Assembly: GCA_905183005.1 (NCBI GenBank)
Contig: CAJJDO010000106.1
Span: 310,001-374,000 of the forward strand
Direction: 5' to 3'
DNA from: Paramecium pentaurelia
Taxonomy: Eukaryota > Ciliophora > Oligohymenophorea > Peniculida > Parameciidae
Length of the DNA: 64,000 nt
Positions 22,248 to 33,819 of the stretch are shown piece by piece. The notes under the pieces were generated by a model. It worked only from the letters and a program-made list of their open reading frames with translations, was not told where the DNA came from and made no database searches. The translations under genes were made by a program, and so were the position numbers. Every line of letters starts with the position of its first letter. Positions within the stretch are counted from its first letter, which is position 1.

Positions 22248-23598
22248 ATGGACAAGTTAATAACCTTTAAAGCAAAATCTCATGTTGGTCATTTGAAGCA
22301 AGTGATTACACAAGAATAGAAACTTTAATTTTATAGTGAAGAGGAAGGAGAATCATCTAATTCTCAAGACAATACACCTACACCAGACAACAAAGGTAAA
22401 GCAAAGCCAATACCAAAGTAAAATGGATTCTAAACTGATGATTCAGAAGGAGGTACACCTAAGAGTCAAAGAAATACTTAGTAATAACATACAAGTATTT
22501 ATATTAATTTTGACATAAGCAGCAAAGATGTCTAGATTTAGCAATTTAGTGAATACAAAGAGAATAGATGGAGATGTAGAAAACGAACCAGACTTTAGTG
22601 ATACAGAAAACAATAATGAGCCAGTTGAATAAAGCAATCAAGAAGCAAATTACAATATTGAAGAGTAAGCTTAAAGAATTTAATAAAAACTCTCCTTAAA
22701 AGCACAAACAAATCCAAAGTTAGCAAAAGCAAAGTAATAAAATCTATAATGAATAGATAAACATCATCAATGTAAAATCTAAACTCTAACACAGACTCAG
22801 AATAAAATAAAAAGAATCCATAACTGAATTAAAATAATAAAATAGCTTAACATCCTTTTCGTCATTTAATATTTGGTCAATATATTAATGAATAAGCATT
22901 TAAAAAACATTTATTACTTACATAGAGAGGATTAATCTATGCTAGAAAGTGTTTAAAAGGACCATCTGATAAATTTATAGAATCGAAGAAAGTATATTTA
23001 AATGAAATAACTCCAAAAAAAGAGAAAACTCTAATTCTAGATTTAGATGAGACTTTAATACATTCATGTACATCTAGGGAAAATCCTTAAGTTTATGTTA
23101 CAGCAGTAGGAGACTTTGGAGAAGAAGCAAAAGTAATTTTATTAAATTATTTAGATTGGAATTAACATACGTCCATATACATCATTATTCTTATCATCAC
23201 TATCTTAACTTTATACAATTTATATTTATACAGCATCCTCATAAGCATATGCTTAAGCTATAATCAATTATTTGGATCCTAAAAAACAATATATTTCTGG
23301 TGTCTTGTCTCGAAATAATTGTATGGAAACTAAGAATGGATTTTTTATTAAGGATTTGAGATTGATTGGCAATAAATAATTGAAAGATATGCTAATAATT
23401 GATAATTTAGCTCATTCTTTTGGATTTCAGATTGAGAATGGGATTCCTATATTAGAATGGCATAATGATTAAAATGATTAAGAGTTAAAAGCTCTCATTG
23501 ATTATTTAAAGGAAGCTGTAACATATTCAGATTTAAGAGAGTACAATACAAATTATTTGAAATTGGATGAACTTATGGAATTTCATTTGGATGAATGA
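22248..23598 (+). CDS. SCP/FCP1-type (NLI-interacting factor) phosphatase
   Basis: About 426 aa. The N-terminal 200 residues are low-complexity and Gln/Asn/Ser-rich. The C-terminal domain is a HAD-superfamily CTD phosphatase: the nucleophile motif DXDXT appears as LILDLDETLIHSC, followed by NIRPYTSLFLSSLS, YIYTASSQAYAQAIINYLDP, GVLSRNNC and LIIDNLAHSFGFQ. These enzymes dephosphorylate Ser residues in RNA polymerase II CTD or other proteins. Introns: 22495-22519 (ends AAG), 22734-22756 and 23133-23154. Catalytic residues are intact. Confidence 0.88.
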
Positions 23599-24070
23599 TT
23601 ATTAATTAATGTATTAATAAATTTTACCAGCTGCAGTCGGAACTTTTCTCACATCAGTCTTTGGTATTAAATTTGTTAAAGAAATCAGGACACTTTTGGT
23701 ATTCTGATAGTTGTTTTGGATTGTAATGGAAAGCCGGAGCTCAAATCAAATAACCATATTAAAATGATAATTCAAATGGCTAGATTATTGAAATTTTGGC
23801 GCGTTTTGTTAAAAGTTATTGTTTTATCCTTTTTTACCTCTATCTTAACTTAAAAGTAAATAAATCTATGAGTTATTTAAATTTTAGGATTACAGTTCGA
23901 CATTTCAATTAATACTCATTATTGTTGGAGGCATAATTTTACCAAATGGTTTATCAGCACTTGCTTGGGAGATGAAACGCAAAGAATACATACTTATTTA
24001 GACTAGTGAACATGTAGCAAGTTTATTGATTCTGGCAATATGTGCAGAAATTTCATAAAAATCAACTTGA
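23595..24070 (+). CDS. Small hypothetical membrane protein
   Basis: Candidate 147-aa protein with one 32-nt intron (23856-23887). The best-supported part is the C-terminal exon, which starts DYSSTFQLILIIVGGIILPN and contains ASLLILAICAEISQ, implying two membrane-spanning helices. The chosen ATG at 23595 overlaps the TGA of the previous gene (ATGA), which leaves no room for a 5' leader, so the true start may be further in. Upstream of the intron other frames are also open, one of them hydrophobic. No family was recognised. Confidence 0.45.
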
Positions 24071-24118
24071 TTAGAAATTTTGAAAATGATCATATAATAT
24101 ATATATATATTTATTATA

Positions 24119-24623
24119 TCAATTATTCTATGATATCATTGAATATAATAAGTCTTTGTAGCTTCTTAATATTGGTAGTAACCAATATTCATCTTTCCAT
24201 TTAGCTTATTCACCTACTTCTCCATTTTCATCATAAAGATCTCTCCACCACCATTCTGTATTCATCTTCATATTTCTTCTTAATTTATCCATTTCAACTT
24301 CATATTCATGAGTTAAACATTCTTTCATATCATGATTCTATGCCTAACAATCAAATGCAGCCCAAAAAGAACCGTAATCCTTTTCACATTGAAGTAAATC
24401 ATTCACAGCTTTATGACATTTTCGTCTAAATTAGCTACTCATTCTACCTAGCATATGCATATGATAATCCTCTTAATTCATCCTCTCTTTTTCCTCTTAA
24501 AATATTCAATTACCAATTAGATGGCATAGGTTGTCTTGTTTTTATCACATAATCAGGTTCTGGATCAGCTACTGGAAGTGTATTAATGTCAACTTTATGA
24601 TTTTTAGATTTATAAGAACCCAT
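24119..24623 (-). CDS. Twin CX9C mitochondrial protein, CMC1-like
   Basis: 160 aa, one 22-nt intron (24426-24447). Two CX9C motifs, CHKAVNDLLQC and CQAQNHDMKEC, separated by a short loop with an aromatic pair, define the CHCH fold. The second motif continues KECLTHEYE, close to the CMC1 family (SALKECLTAYY in human), which helps cytochrome c oxidase assembly in the intermembrane space. The Trp-rich C-terminal extension (EWWWRDLYDENGE) is longer than in animal CMC1. Confidence 0.75.
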
Positions 24624-24703
24624 AAATATAATTTTAAAAATTTTAAGAAGAACTTATATAAATACTTTTGTATAGAAATCTTTTTTTTCTATATTTAAAT
24701 TAC

Positions 24704-26089
24704 ATGTCAAAAACACAAGCAATTTAATTTTAAGGTGATTTGTAACCACAATATACAAATAAAACAAAATGGGGAGTACTGTTTGCATTTTGTTATCTAG
24801 CGTAATATTTTATAATAATTTTAGTTTTTCCAATGTTCTTGGTTTTGTAAGCTATTCCCCTATTTCTAATAATGCCGCAAACTACTATTAAATATCACTT
24901 AATGATCTCTTTTGGATTGGCAATATGTACTATATCACATTCTTTATTTTTGGTCCACTCTTTATTCCATTATTAGAAAAGAGATTGGACCTTTGTTTGA
25001 AATTAGCCTCAATTCTAACAACACTAGGAACTTGGATTGTTTGGGTAGCCTAATCTAATTATGTTGTCTGTCTAATTGGCTACTTCTTTGTGGGAATTAG
25101 TGAAGCATTCTATTTAGGTGTACCAGTTTGTATGTTTTATTATAATTTATTTAAAAAAAGATTTATCAGAAGTCTGGTTTACTGCTTATGATAGAACATT
25201 GGCAACATGTTTTGGTAGTTATGCTACTTTATCAGGTATCATGATTTCATACACATATTCATCCTTTTATTTCTTTGGTATTGAAGAATAACATGTTGTA
25301 GATGATAAAATCAATAATTTAAATTTAATTATAGCAATTCTTAATTCACTTTCAATTCCAATTTGTTTTATTTTGATCAAATATAAGAATTAATTAGGTA
25401 AACTAACAGAGGTATTCAATTTATAATTTTATTAAGGAAAATAATAAATTCTTTTCATAATTTTTCAATATATTTTAGAAAGAGGAATTTTTTCTTGATC
25501 TTTTAGCATTTTCAATATTTATTGGAATTTCATGGGTTTATATTTCTGTAATATCATTATAATTATATATTTTTGGATTTACATAATTGGAAGTTGGAAT
25601 AACTGGTATCTTTTTTACTGGATCAGGAATTTTGGCAGGGATTTGGTGTTCATTTAAATTAGATTAAGAAGCTAAATAAGGTAAACAACCAAATTATGAT
25701 ATTTTCATAAAAATAACTACTTTAATTGGATTCTTTGCTATTCTTCTTGAAGCTTTTACAATATAATATTTATCTATTTGGGCATTAATTTTATTAAATA
25801 TTTTCAATGGTATTGGTTTAAATGTAATTTATCCATTAGCTATTGAAGCATTTGTTGAAAAATTATATCCAATAAAATCTTTGATTGTAGCTACATGGGT
25901 ATTTGGATTTGCAAATGTATTAAAACACATCTATATTAGTTATTAGGGTTTGCTCTTAATTATCTTTTAATCTTGCCAGTAATTATGGAATATGGTCTTT
26001 GGCTGACTTTAGCTATTCTAACACCATTTGAATTATATTTTATTCTCTTTTATAAATCAAGATATCGTAGATTTGAGTTATCTAATTGA
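24704..26089 (+). CDS. MFS transporter, SLC49/FLVCR-like (copy 1)
   Basis: 427 aa with about 12 hydrophobic helices. Four introns: 24802-24824, 25130-25160 (ends AAG), 25412-25436 (ends AAG) and 25917-25939. Diagnostic segments: NVLGFVSYSPISNNAANYY, DLFWIGNMYYITFFIFGPLF and ASILTTLGTWIVW, which resemble the FLVCR/DIRC2 family (haem, choline or related solutes). It is 86 nt upstream of a paralogue with introns at the same four places. Family resemblance is moderate; substrate is unknown. Confidence 0.72.
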
Positions 26090-26174
26090 TTAATAATGAC
26101 TAATATTTAATTTTAGAACAAAAACTAAAAACATATATTAAAATTCAGATTAATCTATTTTATTCGAGAGTAAA

Positions 26175-27564
26175 ATGTCTAAAAGCAATCAAGCTGAAAT
26201 ATTCTATAACGAATAAGTTTCACCCAAAGAGTCAAAAAGGATGAAATGGTTCGTTTTATTTGCTTATAGTTTCTTAGCGTAAACTTTTGATTTTCTTCAT
26301 AGATTTGCCAATGTGCTTGGTTTTGTAAGTTATTCACCTGTTTGGTTAAATGCAGCTATATACTATGATGTAGAAGCTAACGATTTATATTGGATAGGAA
26401 ACTTATATTATATAACATTTTTTGTATTTGGACCTCCTTTTATTCCTCTATTAGAGAAAAGACTTGATTTATGTTTATAAGTAGCCTCGATATTAACAGC
26501 AGCAGGAGCTTGGATAGTATGGATAGGGAAACAAAGCTTTTTTATGTGTTTAGTTGGATATTTCTTTGTTGGAGTAAGCGAGGCTTTATTTTTAGCAGTA
26601 CCTGTTTGTAATTATTCAATCTTAAAGTTGTTGTAGATTTATCAGAGGTTTGGTTTACTGCTTATGATCGTACTTTGGCTACATGTCTTGGAAGTTATGC
26701 TACACTAGCAGGAATCATGGCTTCTTATACATATTCGTCATTTTAATTTTGGGATCTAATTGATCAAGAAATTATTAATATCAAAATTGAAGAAATGAAC
26801 TTTATTATTGCAATTTTAAACACAATTTGTGTACCATTATGTTTTCTTTTTATTAGAAACACTAATTAAAGAACCAGAAATGGTGAAGTATAAATATAAA
26901 TTTAATTATAGGAAAATGTTAAATTTTTTTAATAATTCTTTGACATTTTTAGAATAGAAGAATTCTCATTGGATCTTTTAGCTTTTGCAATGTTTATAGG
27001 AATTTCTTGGGTTTATATATCTGTTATCTCTCTTTAATTATATCCTTTTGGTTATACTTAATTAGAAATAGGAATTACTGGTATCTTTTTTACAGGATCT
27101 GGGATAATTGCTGGAATATGGATTTCATTTAAATTAGATTAATAAGCAAGATAAGGAAAATAACCAGATTATGATACTATTATAAGATACACTACTTTAA
27201 TGGGTTTTTTGGCTTTATTAATATAAGCTTTTCTTATTTAATATTTACCTTTTTGGCTTTTGATTATATTAAATATCTTTAATGGAATAGGATTAAATGT
27301 TATTTATCCAATAGCCATTGAAGCATTTGTTGAGAAATTATATCCACTTAAGTCTTTGATTGTAAGCACTTGGATTTTGGGAATAGCTAATGTAAAATAC
27401 ACTAATAGACTTAGGTCTTGGGCTTTGCTTTAAATTACATATTAGTATTGCCAACAATCTTAGAATATGGAATTTGGTTATCTTTATTAATACTTACTCC
27501 ATTTTAACTATACTTTATATTATTTTATAAATCTAAGTTTAGACGATTCGAATTATCAAATTGA
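26175..27564 (+). CDS. MFS transporter, SLC49/FLVCR-like (copy 2)
   Basis: 432 aa, closely similar to copy 1 (NVLGFVSYSPVWLNAAIYYD, DLYWIGNLYYITFFVFGPPF, ASILTAAGAWIVWIG, VWFTAYDRTLATCLGSY). Introns: 26279-26302, 26608-26627 (20 nt, ends AAG), 26888-26911 and 27392-27414. Positions match copy 1 while lengths and sequences differ, as expected of an old tandem duplication. The N-terminal cytosolic tails have diverged most. Confidence 0.75.
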
Positions 27565-27596
27565 ATTTTATATATAAATTATAAACTATTAGATAC

Positions 27597-28974
27597 ATGA
27601 TTTATAAACATCAATTAAATAATATTTCAATGAGATCCGTCTTTAAAGTATAACGTTACTATCATCATAGAATTTCTATAAGTTTTCATATTATGCCAAT
27701 ATGGATTTAAGTTCTCCTCATGCATCCTTCCAAGTATTTCTAATTATAACTATCAAATCAGGCTAGAGATTTAAAAATTATTCATACTCAACACTATATA
27801 ACAAAGCCTCCATGTGATCCTAAAATTATGACATTTGGTGCATTCCATACTGATCATCTATTAGAAATAGATTGGTCTGATAAAATGGGGTAAAATAAAC
27901 ACTGACATTTAGTTGGTCAAGACCAATGATAGTTCCATTTAAAAACTTTGAACTTCATCCATTCTCATCTTGTTTGCATTATGCAATCGAATGTTTTGAA
28001 GGCTCTAAAGTAATTATTATATATAACATTATTTAAAAGGCTTATAAAGGACCTAATAATACAATAAGAGTGTTTCGATTAGATTGCAATATGTTTAGAA
28101 TGAAACATTCAGCAAAGAGATTATCTCTACCAGATTTTGATGGACATGAATTATAGAAATGCATAGAAGCATTGATAAAAGTAGATTAAGATTGGATTCC
28201 AGCTAATCCTGGGTTTAGTTGTTATATAAGACCAACTTTGATAGCTACAGAAGAGGCTTTGGGAGTGAGAGCTTCTAGTAGAGCTAAATTATTTGTAGTA
28301 CTTTGCCCTGTTGGACCATATTTTCCATCTGGATTAAAACCTGTTCGTGTCTTCTGTAATACAATAACTGTAATTGATGATATTTTATTTTTAGATACGC
28401 TCTTATCCAGGAGGTGTTGGAGAATATAAAGTTGCTGGAAATTATGCTCCTACTGTATTACCATTAAAAGAAGTTTAAAAGATTGGATTTCATTAAAATT
28501 TGTGGCTACTTCCAGATGGTTTGGTTTAGGAGATGGGTGTATGTAATTTGTTTTTCTATTGGAAAAATAAATAAGGAGAGAATGAATTGATTACTCCAAT
28601 GCTAGATGGAACAATACTTCCAGGAGTAGTTAGAGATTCCATCTTAGTATTTAATTATTATATTAATTTTAGAATTTGGCAAAATAAATTAATAAGTTTA
28701 AAGTTATCGAAAGGAAAGTCTACATTTAAGAGGTTGTAGAAGCTATATCAGAAGGGAGAGTAAATTATAATATTATTTTTAGATGATTGAAATGTTTGGA
28801 TGTGGAACAGGAGTTATGGTATAACCTATTGAAGCTATAGGTTTCAATGATAAAATTTATGAAGTTAAATATAATACTAATTTGAATTCTGGAGAACTTA
28901 CTCATCATTTATATTAATTATTAAATGAAATATAAACAGGTGAAAGAACACATGAATGGATTAGTATAATTTGA
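27597..28974 (+). CDS. Branched-chain amino acid aminotransferase
   Basis: 399 aa PLP enzyme of fold type IV that transfers the amino group of Leu, Ile and Val to 2-oxoglutarate. Visible motifs: FGAFHTDHLLEIDW, CLHYAIECFEGSK, FRLDCNMFRMKHSAKRLSLP, CYIRPTLIATEEALGV, the lysine segment GEYKVAGNYAPT and EMFGCGTGVMVQPIEAI. The N-terminal 40 residues are basic and could be a mitochondrial presequence. Seven introns: 27648-27670, 27734-27761, 27890-27912, 28010-28039, 28370-28394, 28647-28672 and 28760-28782, the most in this window. Length and motifs fit the family throughout. Confidence 0.92.
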
Positions 28975-29028
28975 TAATATTTATAAATTAATAAATTTAT
29001 TCTTAATAATTCATCAAAACCTTGGAGA

Positions 29029-30290
29029 TCATTATTTAGGGACTAACTATGTGTTTTTCTGATTGTTTTTTGTTGATTTGCTTTCAAAAAATAGTTACCC
29101 TTAACCTTAAGCCTTTGACAAGGAAGCAGCTATAGTACTATTTAGGAATTATACTGTTTGATTTCGAAAATGCAATTCCTATTTATGCTTTGTGTATTAA
29201 ATCTTATAAAGATCTTTAGTTTTTGGGTATTTTTTGTTATCTTTATGTATAACATTCCTCAGCTTAGATATTAGAAATGCTGAAATACTTGTTAAATGAT
29301 TAGCATCAGATTTTCCATTTTTAAAATTGAACTAATTTCTTTTTTCTATTTTAGATTTTGCAGAAAATGGACAAGGTATATCTATACTTAATGTTGGAAT
29401 TTTTCTTATTTCTAAATGATTAGCACTTAAAGTAGCAATTGTTTAATCATTTAAACTAGTTGCTTATTGCAAATCCTTAATATTGATTAATTAATACTTA
29501 AGCATAATATCCTCTTGTTGTTTCTGCACCTGTTTTAGATCTATGATATTTAAGTTTTTCTGCTTAAAGTTAATGAATTTTTTATTTGAAAGACTAAATT
29601 TCATTTTTTTAATTCTATATATCTTCTTTCAATTAAGTATTCTCATTTGTAAGATTTTTATTTAATTTATTCAATGTTGCAATTTCATTATCTTTTTATT
29701 TTGTTTATTCTGAAAAATTTGTCTCTCTTTCTATTAGTTGATCTTTGAATCATTAATATAGATAATTTTACTTTTCAATAGCTAGTTCTCTTTTTAAAGT
29801 TATTGCAGCTAACTTTCATAATTCTTTATTATATCTTTTTATTTTTCTTTATTACTTTATCTTGGATCTAACAATTCATCACAAGAATATAATGGATTCT
29901 AATCCTATTACAATTCAATCGTCTTATTACAATCCAGAATTGTTTAACAAATATGATATTGCTATCCAATTGATGCAAAGTTTTAGTTGATAACATTTTC
30001 TAATGAGATAGGATCCATTTCCATCATTGGATTAGAAACACCATCACTTTTAGATGAATGATCTATTTATTAGATATATTAAAACACATACTATCATTAT
30101 CTATTAAATGTTATAAGACTGCTGATTCATTTCCTTCATTTTCTTCATTATCTGATTCTAATGGATTTTTTGGACAAACATCTTAATCATTATCTGAATT
30201 TGGCTAATTATCACTTATATAGTCTTTTGCATTAAAATCGCTTAAACTATCATTCAAAGGATTTGCTAAAAAAGAGTTTTACTTAGACAT
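29029..30290 (-). CDS. Coiled-coil hypothetical protein
   Basis: About 393 aa. The N-terminus is acidic and Asn/Ser-rich, the middle forms coiled coils (LQQLQKENQLLK, NEIATLNKLNKNLTNEN), and the C-terminus is basic. Introns: 30063-30091, 29743-29771 (ends AAG) and 29476-29497 (ends AAG). An alternative 3' end at 29084, through one more AAG-ending intron, is possible but uses many GC-ending codons, so the longer form is preferred. No family was recognised. Confidence 0.65.
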
Positions 30291-30341
30291 AATAATTATG
30301 ATAATAAAAATAAAATTGTAAAAATAAATGTATTAGCATAT

Positions 30342-31997
30342 TCAAATTACTTTTAATAAAGAGTTAAATTTTGTATTAGTATCCAATCTCTCATTTTTAT
30401 CTTCCAAAATTTATAATTATTTGCTAGTATTTATACTATTTATTTTTTAATTCTCTTCTGGAATAGTAAATTAAAGATTTTCTTTATCTTTTACACTTCT
30501 ATATGTAGAAAGTGATTTTTAATGTTTTGAATTTCTTTTAATATCATTATTACATTTTTATGGTTTTAATGTTAATTTACTTTGTCTTGTTTATTAAGTA
30601 CATTAACTATAAAATTACTCAGAATCATTTGAATTTCGAGATTCATTATATTCACATAAATTAAATGTATACTATTTTATTCCTTTACTTGAATGAATAG
30701 ACTATGCTCTCTTTTGAGAAATTTTTGGTGAAACTAAATAATTCTATCAAAATATTATACATATTTCTTATTATTAAGATTAAGGACGCATTTAATTTTC
30801 TGGAGTAACACTAATCATAATATTTTATTGTCCTTTTTACTTTTTTTCCCATTCAGATTTACTAGGTTTCCTTTTTGTTACATTTCCAGATATATTATTC
30901 AATATACTCTTTTCATAATCATCAATAGAATCACTTAAAGCTTTATTGATAGCACTTAATCCTCCACTAAAATAAATTATTACAATAATAAACATACATA
31001 TTATTAGATTAATTATTAGAAATTCTTGAACAATCATTATTCATAGTCTAATCCATTGAACTTGGTAATAATTTAAAAGAAGCATTACAACTTCTTGATG
31101 TTTAATTCTTTATTATCTATTCCATTAAATTACAGTATTTTTTTTCATATTCATTTTTAACTTCTTAAGCTGCTTTGAAACTCATTTAAGATTTAGATCG
31201 TTCTTTACATAATTTCTTTTAATAATCTTATCTTAATTCATCAAAAAGTCTACATTATAATTATATTTCATATTATTAATTAGATATGATTTTTTTACAC
31301 TTATTTAATTCATCTCTAAAATAAATAATTTAATTATATATATACATAGCTTCTTTTAATTTATTTAATAATTCTTAATTATTATTACTTCTTTAAGATA
31401 TCATCCCTTATTCCTGAATTTAAAATTTTAATTCATCTATACTATATTATTTTTATTTCAATTCCCTTTATAAATTATTTGATTCAGCCTTATGATTTTA
31501 TTAAACTAAATTTATAATAAAATATTACTTTATTCAATTTAAAATTCATAATTTTCAATTATTGTTTTATTGTTCTCAAGTTCCATCTATAAAAATTCAT
31601 TCTCTTTTTCAAGATGATCAATTTTATCTTACAATATTCTCTTAGTTTATTCTTATACTTATTTAATTCGATTCACTTATTCTTATTGATCTCTTATCCA
31701 ATATTCTTTTTCTCTTTAATGAATTGCTTATAATTAAGCAATTTAATCCTCTACTTATTTATTTTTTATTTCTTATTAACTATTACTCTTTTATTAAGCT
31801 AAACATTTTTGTAATATTTCATTCTCATATTATAACCCTTTACTTTCTTATTCAAATTATTTGATTTGCTTCATTAAATCTTAAAGTTTGCGTTTCAACA
31901 TATTATTCTAATATAAATTATGAATATTAACTTCTTCCAATATTTCTGTATATGTAAATTCATTTGTTTTTTTTTTGTTTATGTCAACTTAAGCCAT
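30342..31997 (-). CDS. Long coiled-coil hypothetical protein
   Basis: About 524 aa, almost entirely heptad-type coiled coil in the first 350 residues (LQYENEILQKCLAQQK, DKIDHLEKENEFLQMELENN). A Ser/Asn-rich tail contains LEDKNERLDTNTKFNSLL. Introns: 31506-31528, 30967-30997 and 30734-30760; the last removes an in-frame TGA. Such proteins are common in ciliate basal bodies and cortex, but nothing here identifies a partner. It is followed by another coiled-coil gene on the same strand. Confidence 0.72.
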
Positions 31998-32073
31998 ATT
32001 AGAAAATTAATTTTAAAAAATATTACGTTAAATTATTTATATATAGACAAAAAAGAGCTGATTAAAACAAATA

Positions 32074-32731
32074 TCATGAAGATTATAATTATTTAATCTA
32101 CTTAATTAATTCTTCCTTTTCTGAAATATGCTTTTGAATTTCATTTTAATAGTGCTATAGCAGAGAATTAGTGCGAATAATAATTTATTACAACTAAGAT
32201 ATTATTTATTTGTCTTTATCCCTATTAGAAAGTAATTATGTTGTTTCAGCTACTAATTTTCTTCTTAAGATTTCCTTATTTGCACTTCTCATTCGAGGTT
32301 TAACACTACTTGACATTGTTGAATTTTACGAGAGACCAACTTTATGAAAAAAGTTTTATTAGAGAGATCCTTATTAATTTGGAGTATAAGCGGCACTTGT
32401 GTCCTTGAGATATTGTTGAGAAAAGCTTTCTTGAATCAACATTTATGATTATGATTTCTGTTGTATTAATTTATTATAAGGACTAGTCTTTAATAATTAT
32501 TATAATCCATGCACTAATGTTTATAATATTTTAATTAATACTTGACAATTACTTATTTGATTTCTTTTGAGTAACATTATTGTTGCAAATTCCTGCATCC
32601 AACTAAGAACTTGTTAATCTTCGATGAAAATTTAATTATCTATGCTTTTATGGTTCTGGACTTATTGTTTATTTTCTTAATTACTCTTTAACAAATGAAG
32701 GGATGTCTTGCTTACTTGAAATATTCATCAT
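32074..32731 (-). CDS. Small coiled-coil hypothetical protein
   Basis: 209 aa, one 28-nt intron (32514-32541). The N-terminus is Ser/Gln-rich; the C-terminal 90 residues form a coiled coil (NKEILRRKLVAETTQLLSN, EIQKHISEKEELIKQIKQ). Third in a row of minus-strand coiled-coil genes. Two ATGs are adjacent at the start. Family unknown. Confidence 0.65.
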
Positions 32732-33819
32732 ATAAAAATATTTGTAAAATATTTATATAAAAAATATATTTATTAACATAAAAAATCATAGTGCATCCAT
32801 TATTATTATATCTCTAATGTATGCCTAAATTTTTTATATCTAAATTTCTAATATCAAAATAATGGAATTCCCTTCTTTCTAGTATAAATATAATAATTCT
32901 CTTTGGTTTGCTTGTAAAACTTATAACAAAAACTCAATAACTTTAATTTACATATTGCATCAAAAATATTTTATTTACTAATCACAATACCACTTCTTTT
33001 GCAATCAGCCACACCATATCTACCTGAATATATCATAAAATATTCATAAGTGATATCAAAAATTAATATTTACATTAATATTGATATCATGAAGTATGTA
33101 CCCGAATTTTCATTAATTTAATTACTCCAAATTTATGTAACTGTTATAAGTAAATAATTCTCAATCACAAATTACATTGCAAACAATAAAAGTATGTATG
33201 TTTTTATTCCCAAATAATATCTAAAAGTCTAAATAGTAATATCACAATTGAATATATAACTATGAAAGAAATACTTACTTTACTTTTCCTTTTTCTTATA
33301 CACTTTAATCATATTTCTAATTATCCTTAAGAACACTATCACATACATCCCTGTCAATATAATTTTACATAAGGAATTATTATAAATCAAATAACATTCC
33401 ATTGGAATTCGATAGATTACCTTTTATGATGCCAAATATAGAGATCCAAATAATAAAAATATTGATTGTATAACAATTGCAAATTTTGCTATTGATGAAA
33501 ATTAATATTTTGTTGCTACTTTTTTTTTCCTAAAATTTGGTTATAACTTTTAAATAGGCACTGAAGATCCTTTGTTTATTTTTTCTATTATTTCATTAAC
33601 ACTTTCAGAATCTTTTATCATATTAATATTTACAAATAATATTTAATCTTTAAAACAAATTTATCATAATTCTTTTAATAATATAAATTTATTCATAATC
33701 TAAAATCTTATTAAAGTTATGAAAAAGAAATTCTTTATAAATCAATATATATATATATAATATATATTAAATATTGTTTACATATGTACTTTTTAAAATA
33801 AAAAACTTAAAAATCAAAA
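32732..33819. other. Region with only weak coding traces
   Basis: About 1.1 kb. A plus-strand ATG at about 33262 starts a hydrophobic, signal-peptide-like stretch (MKEILTLLFLFLIHFNH) that ends after about 50 codons. Another frame nearby (about 33410-33540) reads ITFYDAKYRDPNNKNIDC and looks coding. The two frames cannot be joined by a canonical short intron. This may be a decayed secreted or membrane protein gene, or chance. Confidence 0.3.

Noticed and set aside
23620..23760. Alternative hydrophobic N-terminus (LPAAVGTFLTSVFG) for the small membrane protein
   Set aside because: Joining it to the C-terminal exon requires a GTC-starting intron, which was not seen elsewhere in the window; kept only as a doubt in the entry.
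29029..29084. Shorter 3' end for the coiled-coil gene at 29029-30290 through an extra AAG-ending intron
   Set aside because: That reading uses many GC-ending codons, unlike the rest of the gene; the unspliced reading keeps normal codon use.
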